Shown: piece by piece, positions 25,831 to 34,336 of the stretch
Numbering within the stretch: the stretch's first letter is position 1
How the letters are laid out: every line of letters starts with the position of its first letter
Source: Marinisporobacter balticus
GTDB taxonomy: Bacteria; Bacillota; Clostridia; Peptostreptococcales; Thermotaleaceae
Length of the DNA stretch: 64,000 bases
Reading direction: 5' to 3'
Assembly: GCF_004345705.1 (NCBI RefSeq)
Contig: NZ_SLWV01000010.1
Location: 44,579 to 108,578 of the forward strand
Position numbers and translations under genes: made by a program
The notes under the pieces: model-generated
Told to the model about the DNA's origin: nothing
The model's input: the letters and a program-made list of their open reading frames with translations, nothing else
Database searches by the model: none

Positions 25831-26115
25831 CTATCTTTTAACTTTTGATGATTTATCGTTATCTGCATGGCCTCTATAAGTTCTTGTAGGTGCAAATTCA
25901 CCTAACTTATGTCCAACCATATCTTCTGTTACATAAACAGGAACATGTTTTTTTCCATCATGTACAGCGATTGTATGTCCAATCATTTGTGGAAATATTG
26001 TGGATGCTCTTGACCATGTTTTTAATACTTTTTTCTCATCTTTGTTATTCATTTCTTCTACTCTTTGTAAAAGCTTAGGCTCAATAAAAGGGCCCTTCTT
26101 CAATGATCTGCTCAT
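25831..26115 (-). CDS. rpsS: 30S ribosomal protein S19
   Basis: 94 residues, with MSRSLKKGPF start and HKLGEFAPTRTYRGH signature. Pairs with S13 in the 30S head. An 88-base gap separates it from rplB. Confidence 0.98.
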   Translation of the reverse strand: MSRSLKKGPFIEPKLLQRVEEMNNKDEKKVLKTWSRASTIFPQMIGHTIAVHDGKKHVPVYVTEDMVGHKLGEFAPTRTYRGHADNDKSSKVKR

Positions 26116-26203
26116 ATCTGATTATCCTCCCTTCAGTAACTTTATCTACGCAACCTGAGGACTATGAGGCCAAGGTCTTTTTTCCATGACCTCGTTTCCT
26201 CTA

Positions 26204-27037
26204 CTACTTCTGCTTTCTTCTCTTAACGATGTATTTATCTGATGCCTTATTTTTCTTTCTTGTTTTGTAGCCAATAGCTGGTTTACCCCAAGGCGTCATT
26301 GGTGAAGGTCTTCCAACTGGTGCTCTACCTTCTCCACCACCATGTGGATGATCATTAGGATTCATTACAGAACCTCTTACAGTTGGTCTAATACCCATAT
26401 GGCGCTTACGTCCAGCTTTACCAATTGTAATATTTTCATGATCTAAGTTTCCTACTTGGCCAATTGTTGCTTTACAGTTAATAAGTACAAGTCTCACTTC
26501 ACCGGATGGTAGTCTTACTTGTGCATATTTTTCTTCTTTTGCCATTAGCTGAGCGGAATTCCCTGCTGATCTAACTAATTGAGCGCCTTTTCCAGGTTTC
26601 AATTCCACATTGTGGATAATTGTACCTACTGGGATATTTTTAAGCGGAAGTGCATTTCCTACTTTGATATCTGCTTCTGGTCCAGATACAACAGTATCTC
26701 CTACATTTAATTTGTTTGGCGCAATAATATATGTTTTTTCACCATCTGCATAAGTTAATAGTGCAATATTTGCTGATCTATTCGGATCATACTCTATAGC
26801 AGTTACTTTTGCTGGGACATTATCTTTATTTCTTTTAAAATCAATGATTCTATATTTTCTTTTTTGACCACCGCCTCTATGACGAACTGTGATCTTACCT
26901 TGTGCATTTCTTCCAGCATTTTTCTTTATTGGTAATAGCAATGACTTTTCTGGCTCTTTTTTTGTAATTTCTTCAAATGTCGAAACCGTCATTTGTCTTA
27001 GTGCTGGAGAAGTTGGGTTGAACTTCTTAATTCCCAT
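26204..27037 (-). CDS. rplB: 50S ribosomal protein L2
   Basis: 277 residues. Contains RNKDNVPAKVTAIEYDPNRSA-type core and the C-terminal NPNDHPHGGGEGRAP with the conserved histidine close to the peptidyl transferase centre. Confidence 0.98.
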   Translation of the reverse strand: MGIKKFNPTSPALRQMTVSTFEEITKKEPEKSLLLPIKKNAGRNAQGKITVRHRGGGQKRKYRIIDFKRNKDNVPAKVTAIEYDPNRSANIALLTYADGEKTYIIAPNKLNVGDTVVSGPEADIKVGNALPLKNIPVGTIIHNVELKPGKGAQLVRSAGNSAQLMAKEEKYAQVRLPSGEVRLVLINCKATIGQVGNLDHENITIGKAGRKRHMGIRPTVRGSVMNPNDHPHGGGEGRAPVGRPSPMTPWGKPAIGYKTRKKNKASDKYIVKRRKQK

Positions 27038-27071
27038 GGCATTTCCCTCCTTCTTTCACTTTTACTTATGC

Positions 27072-27362
27072 TTACAGACCTTCAAAAAACTCAATTTCTT
27101 TACTATCAGCTGTTAATTTAACAATTGCTTTTTTTCTATCAGGTCTTTTTCCGATATTTTTTCCCATTCTTTTATATTTACCACGCATACGTATTGTATT
27201 CACTTTTTCTACTTTTACACCAAAAATTTCTTCTACTGCTTTTTTAACTTCTAATTTATTCGCTCTCATATCCACGATAAAAGTATATTTTTTGTCTGCC
27301 ATAGCATCCATACTTCTTTCGCTGATTAATGGCTTCTTTACGATGTCGTAAGCTGTCATCAT
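27072..27362 (-). CDS. rplW: 50S ribosomal protein L23
   Basis: 96 residues. Its ATG overlaps the rplD stop as TAATG, so the two are coupled. KPLISERSM N-terminus, VEEIFGVKVEKVNT core; docking site for trigger factor at the exit tunnel. Confidence 0.97.
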   Translation of the reverse strand: MMTAYDIVKKPLISERSMDAMADKKYTFIVDMRANKLEVKKAVEEIFGVKVEKVNTIRMRGKYKRMGKNIGKRPDRKKAIVKLTADSKEIEFFEGL

Positions 27363-27985
27363 TATGCGTACACCTCCTCTATCTTGTGTACCGCGTCTTT
27401 CGTTACAATAAATTTGTCATGATTTAAAATATCATAAACATTTAATGTACTAACAAGCGTAGTTGTTACTCCCGGAATATTACTTGCAGATTTTATGATA
27501 CACTCATTTTTCTCATCAAGAACAATTAGTGCTTTTTTCTCTACATTTAAGTTATTTAAAATATTCACCATATCTTTTGTCTTGTATGCAGTCATATTTA
27601 ACTCATCTAAAACAACAAATCCATTTTCTTGTACCTTTGCACTTAAAGCACACTTCATAGCAAGTCTCTTTACTTTCTTTGGTAATGCATATCTATAACT
27701 TCTTGGTTTTGGTGCGAATGCTACGCCACCACCAACCCAATGTGGTGCTCTAGTAGTTCCTTGACGAGCCCTACCTGTTCCTTTTTGTTTCCATGGCTTT
27801 TTACCGCCACCTCTCACATCTGCTCTTGTTTTAGCAGATTGTGTCCCTTGTCTTTGATTTGCTAAATAGTTTTTAACAACTTCATGTAATACACTTACAT
27901 TTATTTCAGCTCCGAAGATATTTTCGCTTAATTCAATCTCACCCACTTGTTGACCTGAAACATTTATTAAATCAACCTTTGGCAT
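27362..27985 (-). CDS. rplD: 50S ribosomal protein L4
   Basis: 207 residues with the extended tunnel loop KPWKQKGTGRARQGTTRAPHW. In E. coli L4 regulates the S10 operon through its leader; whether that applies here is open. Confidence 0.98.
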   Translation of the reverse strand: MPKVDLINVSGQQVGEIELSENIFGAEINVSVLHEVVKNYLANQRQGTQSAKTRADVRGGGKKPWKQKGTGRARQGTTRAPHWVGGGVAFAPKPRSYRYALPKKVKRLAMKCALSAKVQENGFVVLDELNMTAYKTKDMVNILNNLNVEKKALIVLDEKNECIIKSASNIPGVTTTLVSTLNVYDILNHDKFIVTKDAVHKIEEVYA

Positions 27986-28014
27986 TTTACTTCCTCCTTT
28001 CTGTAGCTAGATTC

Positions 28015-28644
28015 TTACTTAGCCTTAACACTTTCTTTTATTGTAACAACTCCACCTTTAGGGCCTGGAATTGCTCCTTTAATTAATATAAGATTCTTCT
28101 CAGCATCCACTTTTGCTACTTCAAGGTTTTGAATTGTTATTTGTTCATTTCCCATTCTTCCAGCCATATTCATTCCTTTGAATACTCTACTTGGGTATGA
28201 ACTTGCACCAAGTGAACCTGGTCCTCTATGATACTTAGAGCCATGCGCCATAGGTCCTCTTGATTGATTATGTCTCTTAATTGGTCCTTGCGTACCTTTT
28301 CCTTTTGAAGTTCCTACAACATCTATTTTGCTTCCTGCAGCAAAGATGTCTGCTTTAATTTCTTGACCAATTTTATAGTCAACTGTGTTTTCTACAATAA
28401 ATTCTTTTAATAATTTTTTAGCGCTTACATTTGCTTTTGCAAAGTGTCCTTTTTCTGGCTTGTTTGTCTTGTTTTCTTTCTTGTCTTGAAATCCTACTTG
28501 GATCGCTTTGTATCCATCTGTGTCTACAGTTTTTATTTGTGTTACATAAACTGGACCAGCTTCTACAACTGTTACAGGAATTACAACTCCTTCTTCAGTA
28601 AAGATTTGTGTCATCCCTATTTTTTTTCCTAGAATTGCTTTCAT
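28015..28644 (-). CDS. rplC: 50S ribosomal protein L3
   Basis: 209 residues, MKAILGKKIGMTQIF start, central loop HGSKYHRGPGSLGASSYPSR reaching the peptidyl transferase centre. A 110-base gap separates it from rpsJ. Confidence 0.98.
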   Translation of the reverse strand: MKAILGKKIGMTQIFTEEGVVIPVTVVEAGPVYVTQIKTVDTDGYKAIQVGFQDKKENKTNKPEKGHFAKANVSAKKLLKEFIVENTVDYKIGQEIKADIFAAGSKIDVVGTSKGKGTQGPIKRHNQSRGPMAHGSKYHRGPGSLGASSYPSRVFKGMNMAGRMGNEQITIQNLEVAKVDAEKNLILIKGAIPGPKGGVVTIKESVKAK

Positions 28645-28754
28645 CTTTTACACCTCCTGATAATCTTACAGCGGATTACATTTGATTTTGTAATCATACT
28701 AAGAGAGGCATAGGCAAATATATATATTAACCTACTTCTTAGTAGTTACATTCA

Positions 28755-29069
28755 TTATAATTTGATTTCGATATCAACACCTGCTGGTAAATCTAAGCGC
28801 ATTAGCGCGTCAACAGTCTTAGGTGTTGGATTTAAAATATCTATCAACCTCTTATGTGTTCTTTGTTCAAACTGTTCTCTAGAGTCTTTGTATTTATGAA
28901 CAGCTCTTAAAATCGTAATGATTTGTTTTTCTGTCGGTAGTGGAACAGGCCCTGATACATTCGCACCTGTTCTTTTCGCAGTTTCAACGATTTTTTCAGA
29001 TGATTGATCTAAAATTTTATGATCAAAAGCTTTTAATCTGATTCTGATTTTTTGTTTGCTATTTGCCAT
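28755..29069 (-). CDS. rpsJ: 30S ribosomal protein S10
   Basis: 104 residues with IRIRLKAFDHKILDQS and the loop GPVPLPTEKQI; also serves as NusE in antitermination complexes with NusB. First gene of the S10-spc-alpha superoperon, with its own promoter and a ~190-nt leader. Confidence 0.98.
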   Translation of the reverse strand: MANSKQKIRIRLKAFDHKILDQSSEKIVETAKRTGANVSGPVPLPTEKQIITILRAVHKYKDSREQFEQRTHKRLIDILNPTPKTVDALMRLDLPAGVDIEIKL

Positions 29070-29091
29070 TGTGTTTCCCTCCTTTTCATCG

Positions 29092-29275
29092 CACGTAATA
29101 TTTTTAACGTACGACTAGAACCTCAGTACACTCTCCCGGGTGTTCCTAAAATATTTTTCAAAGTTAAAGTTTACTGATATTCTGTCGCCCGATTCTTGAA
29201 CGGACATTCTCAGCGAAAATTCCCCAAATCATTGACTAAGCAACCTTTCGCTTCATCGCAGTCCCACAAACACAC
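29092..29275 (-). promoter_or_regulatory. structured 5' leader of rpsJ
   Basis: About 185 untranslated bases between the promoter and the rpsJ ribosome binding site. A seven-pair stem CGTACGT/ACGTGCG (with one G-U) sits immediately upstream of the AAGGAGGG site, and a CCCGGG-centred element (AACACCCGGGAGAGTGT) lies further upstream. This is GC-richer than other intergenic DNA here, which suggests conserved RNA structure. Autoregulation by an operon product is inference. Confidence 0.4.
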
Positions 29276-29281
29276 TATTAT

Positions 29282-29310
29282 AGTATATTTGATTATGAAT
29301 CATTAAACAA
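29282..29310 (-). promoter_or_regulatory. promoter of the S10 operon
   Basis: TTGTTT (29305-29310) and TATACT (29282-29287) on the minus strand with a 17-base spacer; an overlapping TATAAT four bases downstream of the -10 could also serve. Confidence 0.55.
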
Positions 29311-29376
29311 GTCTTGACTTTTATTTTTTTTTGTGATTTGATAAAATAATGTATAAAAATCAAAATTTTATTTTTT

Positions 29377-29398
29377 AGCCGAGGGAATTCCCTCGGCT
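29377..29398 (-). terminator. GC-rich perfect hairpin after tuf1, without a U-tract
   Basis: Nine-base perfect stem AGCCGAGGG/CCCTCGGCT with loop AATT, 11 bases after the tuf1 stop. On the minus strand it is followed by AAAAAATAAAATTTT, so the immediate T-run of a classical intrinsic terminator is missing; a leaky terminator or a 3'-end stabilising structure are both possible. Confidence 0.5.
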
Positions 29399-29408
29399 AC
29401 ATTTTAAA

Positions 29409-30602
29409 CTATTCTATAATACTCGCAACAACACCTGCTCCAACTGTTCTTCCACCCTCACGAATGGCAAATCTTAATCCTTCTTCGATTGCAACTGGGT
29501 GAATTAATTCAATTTCCATCGCAATGTTATCTCCAGGCATACACATTTCTACACCTTCTGGTAATTCAATTGATCCTGTGATGTCTGTTGTTCTGAAATA
29601 GAATTGTGGTCTGTATCCTTTAAAGAATGGTGTATGTCTTCCACCTTCTTCTTTCTTTAATACGTATACTTCTGACTTGAATTTTGTATGTGGATGGATT
29701 GTTCCAGCTTTAGCTAGTACTTGTCCTCTTTGAATATCTTCTCTTTGCACACCTCTAAGTAGTGCTCCAATGTTATCTCCTGCTTGTGCTTGATCTAGAA
29801 GTTTTCTAAACATCTCTACACCTGTTACTACTACTTTTCTTGGCGCTTCTGTTAATCCTACGATTTCTACCTCGTCTTGTACTTTTACTACGCCTCTTTC
29901 TACTCTTCCTGTTGCAACTGTTCCTCTACCTGTGATTGAGAATACGTCCTCTATTGGCATAAGGAATGGCTTGTCTGTATCTCTTATTGGCTCTGGAATA
30001 TAGCTATCGATTGCTTCGAATAATTCTATGATTTTATCTCCCCATGGTCCTTCTGGGTTGTTTAACGCTTCTAATGCTGATCCTCTGATGATTGGTGTAT
30101 CATCTCCTGGGAATTCATATACATCTAATAATTCTCTTACTTCCATTTCAACCAAGTCTAGTAATTCTTCATCGTCTACCATATCGCATTTGTTTAAGAA
30201 TACTACGATGTATGGTACACCAACTTGTCTTGAAAGCAGGATATGTTCTCTTGTTTGTGGCATTGGACCATCTGTTGCCGCACATACTAGGATTGCTCCA
30301 TCCATTTGCGCTGCTCCTGTGATCATATTCTTAACATAATCAGCATGTCCTGGACAATCTACATGTGCGTAATGTCTGTTTGGAGTCTCATACTCAACGT
30401 GTGCTGTTGAAATTGTGATTCCTCTTTCTCTTTCTTCTGGCGCTTTATCGATGTTTGCAAAATCTACAGCTGCTCCTGTTCCAAATTTTTTGTTTAATGT
30501 CATTGTGATTGCTGCTGTTAATGTCGTTTTACCGTGGTCAACGTGACCGATTGTTCCAATGTTAACATGTGGCTTATTTCTTTCAAATTTAGCTTTTGCC
30601 AT
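29409..30602 (-). CDS. tuf: translation elongation factor Tu, copy 1
   Basis: 397 residues, full length. G-domain motifs GHVDHGKTT, DCPGH and NKCDM are intact, followed by the two beta-barrel domains. Delivers aminoacyl-tRNA to the ribosome. Usual place after fusA. At DNA level the gene, including its ribosome binding site, appears identical to the copy at 45.9-47.0 kb over about 1.2 kb; the proteins differ only at the penultimate residue (Ile here, Val there). Confidence 0.98.
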   Translation of the reverse strand: MAKAKFERNKPHVNIGTIGHVDHGKTTLTAAITMTLNKKFGTGAAVDFANIDKAPEERERGITISTAHVEYETPNRHYAHVDCPGHADYVKNMITGAAQMDGAILVCAATDGPMPQTREHILLSRQVGVPYIVVFLNKCDMVDDEELLDLVEMEVRELLDVYEFPGDDTPIIRGSALEALNNPEGPWGDKIIELFEAIDSYIPEPIRDTDKPFLMPIEDVFSITGRGTVATGRVERGVVKVQDEVEIVGLTEAPRKVVVTGVEMFRKLLDQAQAGDNIGALLRGVQREDIQRGQVLAKAGTIHPHTKFKSEVYVLKKEEGGRHTPFFKGYRPQFYFRTTDITGSIELPEGVEMCMPGDNIAMEIELIHPVAIEEGLRFAIREGGRTVGAGVVASIIE

Positions 30603-30708
30603 TTGTTTCTCCTCCTTCTTGAGCTAGATACGACTTTCTTTGCATCTAGTCCTTTATATTATAGAATTTATGATGTCGACAGAAAAAATTTCTAACAACA
30701 TACTCGAT

Positions 30709-32778
30709 TTATTTACCATTAATAATTTTTTCAGCTACGCTATTTGGTACTTGTTCAAAGTGGTCGAATTGCATTACATATGTTCCACGACCTTGTGTTT
30801 TTGAACGTAGGTCTGTTGCATATCCAAACATTTCAGATAGCGGTACATACCCTTTAATTACTTGCGCTCCTGATCTTGCTTCCATGCCTTCAATTTTTCC
30901 ACGTCTAGAGTTGATATCTCCAATAACATCTCCCATATAATCTTCAGGTACAACAACCTCAATTTTGAAGTAAGGCTCAAGTAATACTGGTTTTGCTTTT
31001 TTCATTGCTTCTTTGAATGCCATAGAGCCAGCAATCTTAAATGCCATTTCAGATGAATCTACTTCATGATAAGAACCATCATATAATTCAACTTTTACAT
31101 CAACTACTTGGAATCCTGCAAGAATACCATTTTGCATAGCTCCTTGAATACCCGCATCAACGTGTTGAATATATTCTTTTGGAATCGCTCCACCAACAAC
31201 TTTATTGAAGAATTCATATCCAGTTCCTGACTCTTTTGGCATCACTCTTAGTTTAACATGACCATATTGTCCACGTCCACCAGATTGACGAGAATATTTT
31301 GTATCAACATCTGTTGCCATAGTGATGGTCTCTTTATACGCAACCTGCGGCTTACCAACATTTGCTTCCACTTTAAACTCTCTTAACAATCTATCTACGA
31401 TAATTTCAAGGTGAAGTTCACCCATACCCGCAATAATTGTTTGTCCAGTTTCTTCATTTGTCCAAGTTCTAAAAGTTGGATCCTCTTCAGCAAGTTTTGC
31501 TAAAGACATCCCCATCTTTTGTTGTCCTGCTTTTGTTTTTGGCTCAATCGCAATTTCAATTACAGGCTCTGGGAATTCCATAGATTCTAAGATAATCGGA
31601 TTATCTTGGTCACATAAAGTATCTCCTGTTGTTGTATCTTTTAAACCTACAGCAGCAGCAATGTCTCCAGAATATACTTCTGTGATTTCTTCTCTACTAT
31701 TTGCATGCATTTGAAGAATACGACCAATTCTTTCTTTTTTTCCTTTTGTAGAGTTATAAACATAAGATCCTGCTTGTAATACACCTGAGTATACTCTAAA
31801 GAAAGCAAGTTTTCCTACATATGGGTCTGTCATAATTTTAAATGCTAATGCTGAAAATGGTCCTTTATCATCTGCAGGTCTTTCATCTTCTTCTTCACTA
31901 TCAGGAAGTACCCCTTTTATAGCTGGAATATCTAATGGAGATGGCATAAATTCTATTACAGCATCTAGCATTAATTGAACACCTTTGTTTTTATATGCAG
32001 AACCACAGCACACTGGAACCATCTTATTCGCAAGTGTTTGTATTCTAATTCCTTCTCTTATTTCTTCTACTGTAAGTTCTTCACCTTCAAGATATTTCAT
32101 CATTAATTCTTCATCTGATTCAGCTACAGCTTCTACTAATGCAGTTCTATATTCTTCAGCTTTTTCCATCATATCTGCTGGGATCTCAGTTGTTTCAATT
32201 TCTTTTCCTAAATCATCTTTGTAGATTCTTGCATTCATTTCTATAAGGTCTATAAGTCCTACAAAAGTGTCTTCAGCTCCAATAGGTAATTGAATCGGTA
32301 CTGCATTTGCTTTTAAACGATCTTTAAGCATACCTACAACATTGTAGAAATCGGCTCCCATAATGTCCATTTTGTTTACAAAAGCCATTCTAGGAACGCC
32401 ATATTTCTCAGCTTGACGCCATACTGTTTCTGATTGTGGTTCAACACCACCCTTTGCACAAAATACAGCTACTGTACCATCAAGTACACGAAGTGATCTT
32501 TCAACTTCAACAGTGAAGTCCACGTGCCCCGGTGTGTCAATAATGTTTATTCTATGATTTTTCCATTGAGCAGTTGTTGCAGCAGAAGTAATTGTAATAC
32601 CTCTTTCTTGTTCCTGCTCCATCCAGTCCATTGTTGCACCACCATCATGTACTTCACCAATTTTATGTGTTCTACCTGTATAGAATAATATTCTTTCTGT
32701 AGTTGTCGTTTTTCCCGCATCTATATGGGCCATAATCCCTATATTTCGGGTTTTTTCTAACGGAAACTGTCTAGGCAA
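30709..32778 (-). CDS. fusA: translation elongation factor G
   Basis: 689 residues, typical of the translocase EF-G. G-domain AHIDAGKTT, DTPGHVDF and NKMD, then domains II-V including the domain IV tip around SRQSGGRGQYGHVK. TTG start at 32778 with AAAGGAGGAG upstream. Part of the str operon L7Ae-like-rpsL-rpsG-fusA-tuf. Confidence 0.98.
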   Translation of the reverse strand: MPRQFPLEKTRNIGIMAHIDAGKTTTTERILFYTGRTHKIGEVHDGGATMDWMEQEQERGITITSAATTAQWKNHRINIIDTPGHVDFTVEVERSLRVLDGTVAVFCAKGGVEPQSETVWRQAEKYGVPRMAFVNKMDIMGADFYNVVGMLKDRLKANAVPIQLPIGAEDTFVGLIDLIEMNARIYKDDLGKEIETTEIPADMMEKAEEYRTALVEAVAESDEELMMKYLEGEELTVEEIREGIRIQTLANKMVPVCCGSAYKNKGVQLMLDAVIEFMPSPLDIPAIKGVLPDSEEEDERPADDKGPFSALAFKIMTDPYVGKLAFFRVYSGVLQAGSYVYNSTKGKKERIGRILQMHANSREEITEVYSGDIAAAVGLKDTTTGDTLCDQDNPIILESMEFPEPVIEIAIEPKTKAGQQKMGMSLAKLAEEDPTFRTWTNEETGQTIIAGMGELHLEIIVDRLLREFKVEANVGKPQVAYKETITMATDVDTKYSRQSGGRGQYGHVKLRVMPKESGTGYEFFNKVVGGAIPKEYIQHVDAGIQGAMQNGILAGFQVVDVKVELYDGSYHEVDSSEMAFKIAGSMAFKEAMKKAKPVLLEPYFKIEVVVPEDYMGDVIGDINSRRGKIEGMEARSGAQVIKGYVPLSEMFGYATDLRSKTQGRGTYVMQFDHFEQVPNSVAEKIINGK

Positions 32779-32862
32779 AATTTCTCCTCCTTTCTTGTGT
32801 CGGTATTGCTATAGAAAATATTGTCCCCAAAATTTGGCGACAATATAACATTTAATAAATTA

Positions 32863-33333
32863 TTACCATCTATAATGTGCAAATGCCTTATTCGCTTCTG
32901 CCATTTTATGCGTATCTTCTTTCTTCTTAACAGATGCGCCTGTATTGTTTGCAGCATCCATAATTTCTTTTGCTAGTTTTTCATCCATAGTTTTTTCGCC
33001 TCTCTTACGAGTATAGCCTGTTAACCATCTTAGTCCTAGCGTTTGTCTTCTATCAGGTCTTACTTCGATTGGTACTTGATAGTTAGCACCACCCACACGT
33101 CTTGCCTTAACTTCTAATACAGGCATGATATTGTTCATCGCTTTTTCAAATACCTCTACTGGTTCTTCACCTGTTTTTTCTTGAATCATAGAAAATGCAC
33201 TATAAACAATTTTTTGGGCAGTTCCTTTTCTTCCATCAAGCATAATACTGTTGATTAATTTTGTAACCACCTTACTTCCATGAACTGGATCGGGTAGCAC
33301 ATTTCTTTTAGGTATATGTCCTTTTCTTGGCAC
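32863..33333 (-). CDS. rpsG: 30S ribosomal protein S7
   Basis: 156 residues from GTG 33333, chosen because AAGGAGGG precedes it and the protein then begins M-PRKGHIPKRNVLPDP as in the family; the longer frame to 33366 has no support. Organises the 30S head near the E site. Confidence 0.97.
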   Translation of the reverse strand: MPRKGHIPKRNVLPDPVHGSKVVTKLINSIMLDGRKGTAQKIVYSAFSMIQEKTGEEPVEVFEKAMNNIMPVLEVKARRVGGANYQVPIEVRPDRRQTLGLRWLTGYTRKRGEKTMDEKLAKEIMDAANNTGASVKKKEDTHKMAEANKAFAHYRW

Positions 33334-33455
33334 TTTTCTTCCCTCCTTAATAACAATTTCTCTCATCGGTACTCGACAACCCTAAGATCGCCGTCGTGCG
33401 CTAAAATGCTATATATATCAAGTCTATCCTTTAGGATAGACGCATCTTCGCTCGA

Positions 33456-33875
33456 CTATTTTTTTGCTTTTGGTTTCTTTGCACCATACTTAGATCTTGA
33501 TTGATTTCTGTCTTTAACTCCCGCAGTATCAAGGGTACCTCTTACAATGTGGTATCTAACCCCTGGTAAGTCTTTTACTCTTCCACCTCTGATCAACACA
33601 ACACTGTGCTCTTGAAGATTGTGTCCAATTCCAGGTATATAAGCAGTAACTTCAATACCATTTGTCAATCTTACTCTGGCAACTTTTCTTAGAGCTGAAT
33701 TAGGTTTTTTAGGCGTTACAGTTTTTACTGATGTACAAACTCCTCTTTTTTGAGGGGAACTCATATTAGTAGATTTTCTATGCAAAGAGTTAAATCCTTT
33801 TTGTAACGCTGGAGCAGTTGATTTGTATTCAGCTTGCTCTCTTCCTTTGCGTACTAATTGGCTAATTGTAGGCAT
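33456..33875 (-). CDS. rpsL: 30S ribosomal protein S12
   Basis: 139 residues from ATG 33875 (AAGGAGGTG upstream). The decoding-centre loop TPKKPNSALRK and the second loop GGRVKDLPGVRYH carry the usual lysines and proline, so no streptomycin-resistance substitution is apparent. Confidence 0.98.
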   Translation of the reverse strand: MPTISQLVRKGREQAEYKSTAPALQKGFNSLHRKSTNMSSPQKRGVCTSVKTVTPKKPNSALRKVARVRLTNGIEVTAYIPGIGHNLQEHSVVLIRGGRVKDLPGVRYHIVRGTLDTAGVKDRNQSRSKYGAKKPKAKK

Positions 33876-33942
33876 TCTGTGCACCTCCTTCCAAGATTTT
33901 CTTTTTATTCTTCATAGGATAAATCCTATGATTTTCATAAGA

Positions 33943-34188
33943 TTACTTTAATATTACTGCTGTTGCAGCAGAAATATTAATGCCACAAGCTTTTCCAAGT
34001 TTCTTCATTGATTCCGCATAAACAATTTGAATTTTTCTTTTCTTTGCTTCATCTTCAATTGTTCTAATCACATGTTTTTCTGCATCTTTCGCAATAAACA
34101 GTGTTTCTGCTTTATCTTCTTTCAATGCTTTTAAAGCTTGCTTTGTACCGACGATTAACTTTTTTTTATTTTTCAATTCTTCAAACAT
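33943..34188 (-). CDS. L7Ae/L30e/Gadd45-family ribosomal protein-like (YbxF type)
   Basis: 81 residues from ATG 34188 with AAAGGAGG upstream. L7Ae-type alpha-beta-alpha fold with GTKQALKALKEDKAETLFIAKDA and CGINISAATAVI; Bacillus homologues bind kink-turn RNA in vitro. Located between rpoC and rpsL as in Bacillus. It is the first gene of the str operon from the promoter at 34.3 kb. Confidence 0.9.
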   Translation of the reverse strand: MFEELKNKKKLIVGTKQALKALKEDKAETLFIAKDAEKHVIRTIEDEAKKRKIQIVYAESMKKLGKACGINISAATAVILK

Positions 34189-34214
34189 ATAGTATCCTCC
34201 TTTATTAAACACCT

Positions 34215-34242
34215 GAAAGATTATGCATTAGCATAATCTTTC
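34215..34242 (-). promoter_or_regulatory. perfect 12-bp hairpin in the leader of the L7Ae-like gene
   Basis: GAAAGATTATGC/GCATAATCTTTC with a four-base loop, located between the str promoter and the ribosome binding site. No T-run on either side, so it is not a classical terminator; it could affect mRNA stability or translation. Confidence 0.45.
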
Positions 34243-34288
34243 TTGATATTTAAAAAGTCAACTATTCTATCATTTTACACACTATATC

Positions 34289-34317
34289 ATTCTAGCACTA
34301 AGTTTATACACTGTCAA
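34289..34317 (-). promoter_or_regulatory. promoter of the str operon
   Basis: TTGACA (34312-34317) and TAGAAT (34289-34294) on the minus strand, 17-base spacer, starting 20 bases after the rpoC stop. I see no terminator between rpoC and this promoter, so read-through from rpoBC is likely too. Confidence 0.8.
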
Positions 34318-34336
34318 CTAATAATTATATTTTCCA

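Noticed and set aside
30028..30339. 103-residue plus-strand frame, repeated at 46470-46781
   Set aside because: Antisense shadow in both tuf copies; identical only because the tuf genes are identical.
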